In this document: piece after piece, positions 5,993-7,007 of the stretch
Layout: each line of letters opens with the position of its first letter
How positions within the stretch are numbered: position 1 is the stretch's first letter
Origin: an uncultured Spongiibacteraceae bacterium
GTDB taxonomy: Bacteria > Pseudomonadota > Gammaproteobacteria > Pseudomonadales > CAMLJR01
Reading direction: 5' to 3'
Assembly: GCA_946480345.1 (NCBI GenBank)
Contig: CAMLJR010000148.1
Span: 1 to 7,007 of the forward strand
Length of the DNA: 7,007 bases
The notes under the pieces: model-generated
Database searches by the model: none
Seen by the model: the letters and a program-made list of their open reading frames with translations, nothing else
What the model was told of the DNA's origin: nothing
Made by a program: the position numbers and the translations under genes

Positions 5993-7007
5993 CGTCGAAT
6001 ACCAGCGTTCCTTGGTTGAGCAATGCAAACAGTAACTGCAATACGGCAGGCGATTTCAGCATATCCGTATCGGCGGAAATACTCATCTGCGCACAAAGTT
6101 GCTCGACGAAAGCAATGATTTCCTTATCGCCCACGAATGCTTCGCCATCCGCAAACAGCGTGATCCCGTGTGTGTTGCGAACAAAAGCCAGTCGACTGGC
6201 GGGGTTACGTAGCAGTAATGAACCTGCGCTGAGTTGAGTTTGCAATTGTTTTGCGGTGATCGGGCGTTGCGGCGGAGATACGTGATCCGGATATTTTGGC
6301 GTGGTGCTGTGGCGACCGAACCAGTGCTGAAACCGATCGGCGTCGAGTAATTTTTCGGTCGCCATTCGATGCAGGCCATCGAGATCGCCAGCAGCGATTT
6401 CGCCAGCGTGTTGCGGCAGCGCGCGTTGTGTATCAGTGAATCGATCGTCGTCGTTGAGGTTCGAGAGAATGTCGTCGCAGAAATGCGCGAGCAATTCGCT
6501 GCGCGCCGGTGCACGAAAGCCAATCGAATACGTCATGCAATCGGTGCCCACCGCAACGCCGTTATGCGCGTAGCGCGGCGGTAGATAAAGAATGTCGCCG
6601 GGTTCGAGCAGCCATTCCTGCTCGGCGGTGAAATCCTGTAGCAGCCGTAATTCGTCGTGCGGCAGGAGCGGGGTGGTGTGATCGCAAACCGCGCCCACCT
6701 GCCATAACCGTTTGCCGAGTCCTTGGATCAGGAATACATCGTACTGATCGAAGTGCGCGCCGACGCCGCCACCATCCGCCGCGTAGCTGACCATCACGTC
6801 GTCTATGCGCCAGTCGGGTATGAACCGAAATGCATCGAGCAGGTCGGCGACTTCGGGTATGTAGTGATCGACGGCCTGGACCAGCAGCGTCCAGTTTTTT
6901 TTCGGCAATTTCGCGAAACGTTGTTCGGGCAGCGGGCCGTGTTCGAGCAGCCATTTACTGCGCTGTTGCACGATCAGGCGGGCTTCGATGCCGTCTTCGC
7001 AGGCAAG
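5985..7007 (-). CDS. roxA: Ribosomal protein L16 arginine hydroxylase (JmjC/cupin oxygenase), 5' end beyond window
   Basis: The frame is open to the right edge, so the start lies outside; the GTG at 6971 is an internal valine. About 340 residues are visible, near the 373 of E. coli RoxA (YcfD). The enzyme uses Fe(II), oxygen and 2-oxoglutarate to hydroxylate an arginine of ribosomal protein L16. The signature is strong: GGGVGAHFDQYDVFLIQG contains the first two iron ligands, His (codon 6753-6755) and Asp (6747-6749), and LPPRYAHNGVA holds the third, His (6564-6566). GKRLWQVG follows the first motif as in the family. The edge residues LACEDGIEARLIV match the usual N-terminal part. After the barrel come a helical region and a C-terminal winged-helix-like part with LLLRNPASRLAFV and LFADGEAF. 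It is first of the visible minus-strand genes and overlaps the GNAT gene by 8 bases. Confidence 0.93.
   Translation of the reverse strand, partial: LACEDGIEARLIVQQRSKWLLEHGPLPEQRFAKLPKKNWTLLVQAVDHYIPEVADLLDAFRFIPDWRIDDVMVSYAADGGGVGAHFDQYDVFLIQGLGKRLWQVGAVCDHTTPLLPHDELRLLQDFTAEQEWLLEPGDILYLPPRYAHNGVAVGTDCMTYSIGFRAPARSELLAHFCDDILSNLNDDDRFTDTQRALPQHAGEIAAGDLDGLHRMATEKLLDADRFQHWFGRHSTTPKYPDHVSPPQRPITAKQLQTQLSAGSLLLRNPASRLAFVRNTHGITLFADGEAFVGDKEIIAFVEQLCAQMSISADTDMLKSPAVLQLLFALLNQGTLVFDDD

Noticed and set aside
5993..6028. 12-codon upstream extension of the GNAT protein
   Set aside because: No ribosome site precedes 6028, the extension does not look like part of the GNAT fold, and the ATG at 5992 gives the usual domain start directly at MIEIRR.
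6562..6954. 130-codon ORF on the - strand
   Set aside because: Alternative frame of roxA; product is dominated by arginine and alanine, typical of a shadow frame in GC-rich coding DNA.
1..7007. Search for CRISPR arrays, insertion sequences, tRNA genes and long direct repeats
   Set aside because: Reading by eye found no regularly spaced repeats, transposase-like products, terminal inverted repeats or tRNA-like cloverleaf. Short or diverged elements could be missed without a computed search.

Overview
The window looks like chromosomal DNA of a gammaproteobacterium, probably a free-living one that degrades organic compounds. The strongest taxonomic clue is the right-hand block: a ribosomal protein L16 arginine hydroxylase (RoxA/YcfD type) followed by a GNAT protein with an extra C-terminal domain and a small exported secretin-N-like protein. 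From memory, related gammaproteobacteria carry a similar neighbourhood, and in E. coli roxA lies near purB. No mobile element, tRNA, rRNA or CRISPR array was seen.

Left block (1 to about 2080, + strand). A luciferase-like flavin oxidoreductase, cut by the window edge, is followed 30 bases later by a complete Rieske non-heme iron oxygenase alpha subunit. The two look like the end of a catabolic operon, which closes at a clear intrinsic terminator with a UUCG loop (2057-2080). No beta subunit, ferredoxin or reductase for the oxygenase is visible.

Middle block (about 2080 to 4276, + strand). After the terminator comes a second transcription unit of two genes: an EthD-like protein that appears to be a duplicated ferredoxin-like fold, and a PAPS-type sulfotransferase. 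Together with the left block this suggests handling of a hydrophobic or aromatic substrate (oxidation, accessory EthD function, sulfation), but the substrate cannot be read from the sequence.

Right block (4315 to 7007, - strand). Reading leftwards: roxA (5' end beyond the window), the GNAT fusion protein overlapping it by 8 bases, and the exported secretin-N-like protein about 37 bases further on. They are probably co-transcribed. This unit converges on the sulfotransferase gene, with only 38 bases between the two stop codons and no obvious terminator there.

No wholly new defence or mobile system is visible. The most interesting items are the orphan oxygenase with its sulfotransferase and EthD neighbours, the GNAT fused to an uncharacterised domain beside a ribosome-modifying enzyme, the secretin-N domain protein that lacks a secretin barrel, and a possible 45-residue ORF that conflicts with the terminator.
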